A stretch of 64,000 nt of DNA from Dysgonomonas sp. 511 (lineage in GTDB: Bacteria > Bacteroidota > Bacteroidia > Bacteroidales > Dysgonomonadaceae), in assembly GCF_010501105.1 (NCBI RefSeq), contig NZ_QVMQ01000007.1, positions 42,900 through 106,899 of the forward strand, given 5' to 3'. Positions 60,655-64,000 of this stretch are shown piece after piece. Each line of letters begins with the position of its first letter. Position 1 is the first letter of the stretch. The notes beneath the pieces were generated by a model. It saw only the letters and a list, made by a program, of their open reading frames with translations. It was not told the DNA's origin and did not search any database. The position numbers and the translations under genes were made by a program.

Positions 60655-61335
60655 ATGAAAAAGTATTTAGCAGAAATGATCGGAACGATGGTTCTGGTAT
60701 TAATGGGATGCGGTGCAGCCGTATTTGCAGGAGCAGGCCAACCTTTTGCATCGGTGGGAACATTAGGTGTAGCGTTTGCATTCGGATTGTCGGTAGTAGC
60801 TATGGCATATACTATAGGCAAGGTGTCGGGTTGCCATATCAATCCGGCTATCACGCTGGGTGTTTACCTGTCGAAAAGGATGTCGGGCAAAGATGCTGCG
60901 ATGTATATGGTCTTTCAGGTAATAGGTGCTATTATCGGTTCGGCTATATTGTATATCCTGGCAAAAGATTCTGGTTCGACAACTACCCTGACCGGAGCTA
61001 ACGGATTCGCTGAAGGTGCTATGGTTACAGCCTTTATAGCCGAAGTGGTGTTCACGTTTATCTTCGTATTGGTCGTGTTGGGAACTACTTCCGAGGGTGG
61101 TGCCGGAAACTTTGCAGGTCTGGCTATCGGACTTTCCCTTGTGTTGGTTCATATCGTATGTATTCCCATTACAGGCACATCGGTGAATCCTGCCCGTAGC
61201 GTAGGCCCAGCTTTATTCGATGCAATAGAAGGTGGTAAGGCTCTTTCTCAACTGTGGTTGTTTATCGTAGCTCCGTTTATAGGTGCTGCCCTTTCTGCCA
61301 TCGTATGGAAAGTAGTGGATACAAATAAGGCTTAA
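60655..61335 (+). CDS. aqpZ: Aquaporin Z-type water channel
   Basis: 226 residues with six membrane helices and two NPA boxes (HINPAITLG, Asn63; SVNPARSVG, Asn178). The selectivity-filter positions match AqpZ: His166, Thr175 and Arg181 are spaced as His174, Thr183 and Arg189 of E. coli AqpZ. That predicts water selectivity rather than glycerol facilitation. It stands alone, 133 bases after the ABC-F gene, and is followed by a terminator. Confidence 0.94.
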   Translation: MKKYLAEMIGTMVLVLMGCGAAVFAGAGQPFASVGTLGVAFAFGLSVVAMAYTIGKVSGCHINPAITLGVYLSKRMSGKDAAMYMVFQVIGAIIGSAILYILAKDSGSTTTLTGANGFAEGAMVTAFIAEVVFTFIFVLVVLGTTSEGGAGNFAGLAIGLSLVLVHIVCIPITGTSVNPARSVGPALFDAIEGGKALSQLWLFIVAPFIGAALSAIVWKVVDTNKA

Positions 61336-61361
61336 GGCATAAAAATCTATGAATTATAATG

Positions 61362-61391
61362 AAGGTGTCCTAATCGAGGATGCCTTTTTTT
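61362..61391 (+). terminator. Terminator of aqpZ
   Basis: A 10-base stem (61362-61371 with 61377-61386, two G-T pairs), a 5-base loop and a T-rich tail. Confidence 0.8.
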
Positions 61392-61505
61392 GTTATACGC
61401 TGTGCTTTAATTGGCAAGTTTGATATTTTCTGACAGGCTCTTACACTCTACACAAGAAAATTTTAAAATAATTCATATTAAGTAGAATTGTTTTGAATTT
61501 TATTC

Positions 61506-61513
61506 TACCTTTG
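61506..61513 (+). promoter_or_regulatory. Promoter -7 box of the riboswitch transcript
   Basis: TACCTTTG, a perfect TAnnTTTG match just upstream of the cobalamin riboswitch, with a TTTTG word ten bases further upstream. Confidence 0.55.
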
Positions 61514-61520
61514 TCCCCCG

Positions 61521-61695
61521 TTGTGGTGTCATTCTTTACATCCGTAAAAAGTGATTAAAAGGGAATCAGGTGCAAATCCTGAACAGACCCGCTGCTGTGA
61601 GTTCTTAAAATGTTTTACACAATTCTTATGCCACTGGATTAAAATCTGGGAAGGCGTGTAAAATGGAACGAGTCAGAAAACCTGCCAGAACGAGT
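61521..61695 (+). ncRNA. Cobalamin (B12) riboswitch
   Basis: The conserved core is directly readable: AAAAGGGAATCAGGTGCAAA at 61557-61576, CAGACCCGCTGCTGTGAG (61584-61601), GCCACTGG (61630-61637), TCTGGGAAGGC (61645-61655) and the B12 box AGTCAGAAAACCTGCC (61671-61686). It lies in the leader of a BtuB-like receptor and is expected to shut off its expression when adenosylcobalamin or a related corrinoid is bound. The exact ends are approximate. The 120 bases after it should hold the expression platform. Confidence 0.95.
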
Positions 61696-61814
61696 GAAGT
61701 AAAGCTTTCGAGGAATAAGGCTTAGAGAACTTTTGGATTTGTATAATTACATATCTATTCTTTTTCTTTTCATTTGTCATCGGAAGCCCCATTGTACAGA
61801 TAGTATAGCTGAAG

Positions 61815-63791
61815 ATGAGAATATTAATTGCAATCACATTTATTTCTTTATTCGTTCGGGGTAGTTATGCCCAGACAAACGACAGTATAAAAGCCCATCG
61901 GCTGGGCGAAGTTGAAATTTCGGCAGCCAACAAGCCTTCCGAAGCCTTATCGGCCACTCCTCTGCAAGTGATAACCAGCGAAGAATTGTTGAAACAAGGC
62001 ATTCAATCGGTGTCGGATGCCGTACGCCGTTTCAATGGCATCGTACTGAAAGATTATGGCGGCGTAGGCGGACTGAAAACGATTGCTATCCGTGGCATGG
62101 GTGCAGAGCATACGGCTGTGAGTTACGATGGTGTTACGATTAGCAATGTACAGTCGGGACAGGTAGACGTCGGACGTTTTTCCCTTGATAATATATCGGC
62201 CGTATCCCTCAATATCGGGCAGTCGGACGAAATGCTGCAAACGGCAAGGGCATTGGCTTCGGGTGGTGTTTTAAACTTGCAAACATCAGCCCCCCGTTTT
62301 CGAAATAAGAGTTACAGGATACATTCTAAAATTACAGCAGGTTCGTTCGGGTTGTTCAATCCGATGGTAGATTATGCGCAGAAAATCGGCAAATCGTCTT
62401 CGCTTTCAGCAAATGCCAGTTGGCAACGGGCAGACGGCAACTATTCGCTGTCGGAAGATATTGACAAACTGATACCCGAACGCAAACGCAAAAATAGTGA
62501 TGTGGATATTTTCCGTAGCGAGGTTAATCTCTACACGGATATGGGCAATGCAGGATTGCTGAAAGCCAAAGTATATTACTTCGATTCCGAACGGGGATTG
62601 CCCGGCGCAGTTATTCTAGGCAACGATTATTCGGTAGAACGTTTGTGGGACAAAAATGCTTTCGCGCAGATATCGTATGATAAGAAGTTTGGTTCCGGCT
62701 TTCACCTAAAGTCGAATGCTAAATACGATTATGTATATACCCGCTACAGAGACGACAATGTAACTAATAAATACAAGGAACAAGAGGCGTATCTGTCTAA
62801 CTCATTGCAGTTTGATGCTAACCGGCATTTTTCGTTCTCGTTGGCCGAAGATTTGTTTTTCAACAAGCTGGATAACAAAATACAGCAGTTTGGCGACAAC
62901 CTGCCATACCCTAAACGTTACGCTTCGCTGTCGGCATTTACAGCCAGATACAATAATTCATTTCTTACCATCACAGCCGGGGCATTGGCTACTTATATTT
63001 CGGAAGAGGTGAAGAATAACTACGGAGATAATAAATATAAAAAAATATCGCCGTTGCTAAGTATTTCGTACAAGCCTTTTGCCGCCACCAATCTGAGGTT
63101 GAGGGCATCGTATAAACATATATACCGCGTGCCTACTTTCACCGAATTATATTATTCGTCGGTACATAAAGTTCTGGATCCCGAATCGGCAAAGCAATTG
63201 AATGTCGGGCTAACGTGGGTAGGGGCAATAACCAATACGCCGGTCGATTACCTGAACTTTTCGGTAGATGGGTATCGCAACAAGGTGGATGATAAGATCG
63301 TAATTATACCTAAAACGTTTCTGGCTACAACAATGAATGTCGGCAATGCCGATATAAAAGGAATAGACGCCCGTTTGTCGGCAAATGCTACCATAAACAA
63401 GAAATTCGGGTTGAATATGTCATTGTCTTACAGTTTTATGCAGGCACAGGATGTAACCGACAAAGAAACCGAAAGATACAAGCACCAGTTGCCATATACT
63501 CCAAAGCATTCGGGTGCCGCTACGCTTACTTTTGTCAATCCGTGGGTAGAGTTTTCTTATTCGGTAGTTGCAGCTTCCGAACGCTATTCGCTCCTTATAA
63601 ACGAGGCTGACAGTAAGGTAGACAGATATACCGACCATAGTATTTCCCTGTACAGGGAGTTTAAGGTGAAACAAAGCCAAATATATCTGCAAGGGAATGT
63701 ATTGAATTTGTGGAATAAGTATTATGATATAATTGCATATTATCCTATGCCGGGGCGGTCGTTTAAAGTTACTTTGGGTGCAAGATTCTGA
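61815..63791 (+). CDS. btuB: TonB-dependent receptor, BtuB-like cobalamin transporter
   Basis: 658 residues: a signal peptide (about 1-19, ending SYAQ), a TonB-box-like start (HRLGEVEISA), a plug domain (about 40-150, with GGLKTIAIRGMGAEHTAVSYDGV, quoted in part) and a beta-barrel ending in the C-terminal aromatic KVTLGARF. It imports B12 across the outer membrane. Assignment as the corrinoid receptor rests mainly on the cobalamin riboswitch in its leader. The rest of a B12 uptake operon, if any, would lie beyond the window. Confidence 0.92.
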   Translation: MRILIAITFISLFVRGSYAQTNDSIKAHRLGEVEISAANKPSEALSATPLQVITSEELLKQGIQSVSDAVRRFNGIVLKDYGGVGGLKTIAIRGMGAEHTAVSYDGVTISNVQSGQVDVGRFSLDNISAVSLNIGQSDEMLQTARALASGGVLNLQTSAPRFRNKSYRIHSKITAGSFGLFNPMVDYAQKIGKSSSLSANASWQRADGNYSLSEDIDKLIPERKRKNSDVDIFRSEVNLYTDMGNAGLLKAKVYYFDSERGLPGAVILGNDYSVERLWDKNAFAQISYDKKFGSGFHLKSNAKYDYVYTRYRDDNVTNKYKEQEAYLSNSLQFDANRHFSFSLAEDLFFNKLDNKIQQFGDNLPYPKRYASLSAFTARYNNSFLTITAGALATYISEEVKNNYGDNKYKKISPLLSISYKPFAATNLRLRASYKHIYRVPTFTELYYSSVHKVLDPESAKQLNVGLTWVGAITNTPVDYLNFSVDGYRNKVDDKIVIIPKTFLATTMNVGNADIKGIDARLSANATINKKFGLNMSLSYSFMQAQDVTDKETERYKHQLPYTPKHSGAATLTFVNPWVEFSYSVVAASERYSLLINEADSKVDRYTDHSISLYREFKVKQSQIYLQGNVLNLWNKYYDIIAYYPMPGRSFKVTLGARF

Positions 63792-63809
63792 TATAATTTT
63801 ATCTATAGG

Positions 63810-63905
63810 GAAGCCACCTAAATCCCCCACAGGGAACTTCGGAGCAAAGCCTCGACAAGAAAAAGTAACATCCGAGAAATATAAAAAAAAGTGTTACATG
63901 TGCTA
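63810..63905. repeat. Intergenic repeat, copy 3 (AAAAGTAAC/GTGTTAC family)
   Basis: It shares with the 2.3 kb copy the order CCCC..., GGGAACTTCGGAGCAAAGCC, CGACAAGA, AAAAGTAACATC, then GTGTTAC, but lacks the terminal ACTTTTT. The last 95 bases of the window show no gene. Confidence 0.55.
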
Positions 63906-64000
63906 AGTACATGACAAAAATAGGGAAAATGGGAAAAAATGACTGATAATAAGAGGGATATTATTTTGAAAAGACCTTGATTTTTAGTATCTTAGAAAGA

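Overview
The window looks like a chromosomal segment of a Bacteroidales bacterium, probably close to Dysgonomonas/Porphyromonadaceae. This rests on a SusC/SusD/SusE-like outer-membrane set, a fused SecDF, a PG_1098-type methyltransferase, an RRM RNA-binding protein, and at least twelve copies of the Bacteroidetes -7 promoter box (TAnnTTTG) placed just upstream of genes. Genus is inference. I saw no tRNA or rRNA gene, CRISPR array, transposase gene or phage block.

Layout. 0-4.6 kb: tsaC/sua5 threonylcarbamoyl-AMP synthase coupled to a pentapeptide-repeat protein, fabD, rmlD, and an unrecognised HTH-like protein. 4.6-10.3 kb (minus): a PG_1098-type methyltransferase coupled to a TamB-like giant whose start codon is unclear. 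10.5-14.6 kb: prfC, a lipopolysaccharide-kinase-like protein, a GT4 glycosyltransferase and ybaK. 14.6-24.7 kb: an XRE/S24-like repressor divergent from a five-gene envelope-stress operon (YbjN-like protein, PspA/IM30, YqiJ-like OB-fold membrane protein, flotillin, and a 1611-residue AAA+ ATPase of the 'DNA repair ATPase' family). The shared intergenic region carries two different direct-repeat operator candidates.

24.9-29.7 kb: RluA-type pseudouridine synthase, XRE-cupin regulator with an acyl/acetyl-CoA synthetase, a methyltransferase with a long structured leader, and an RRM protein. 30-35.7 kb (minus): tripartite RND efflux operon. 36.2-42 kb: SusC-SusD-SusE/F uptake operon without enzymes in the window. 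42.4-51 kb: SecDF, glutamate dehydrogenase, a CNNM/CorC-type protein, an SMR transporter plus TetR with two matching operators, and class I fructose-bisphosphate aldolase. 51.4-58 kb: an HprK/PEPCK-type P-loop protein, a secreted repeat protein and a vWA lipoprotein. 58.2-63.8 kb: a 55-residue 2[4Fe-4S] ferredoxin, ABC-F ATPase, aquaporin Z, then a cobalamin riboswitch controlling a BtuB-like receptor.

The most interesting unit is the 14.6-24.7 kb repressor-PspA-flotillin-ATPase locus. Other points worth attention are the HprK/PEPCK-like protein divergent from aldolase across a leader that can fold in mutually exclusive ways, the paired TetR operators, the missing ATG of tamB, and several short intergenic repeat elements with inverted ends.
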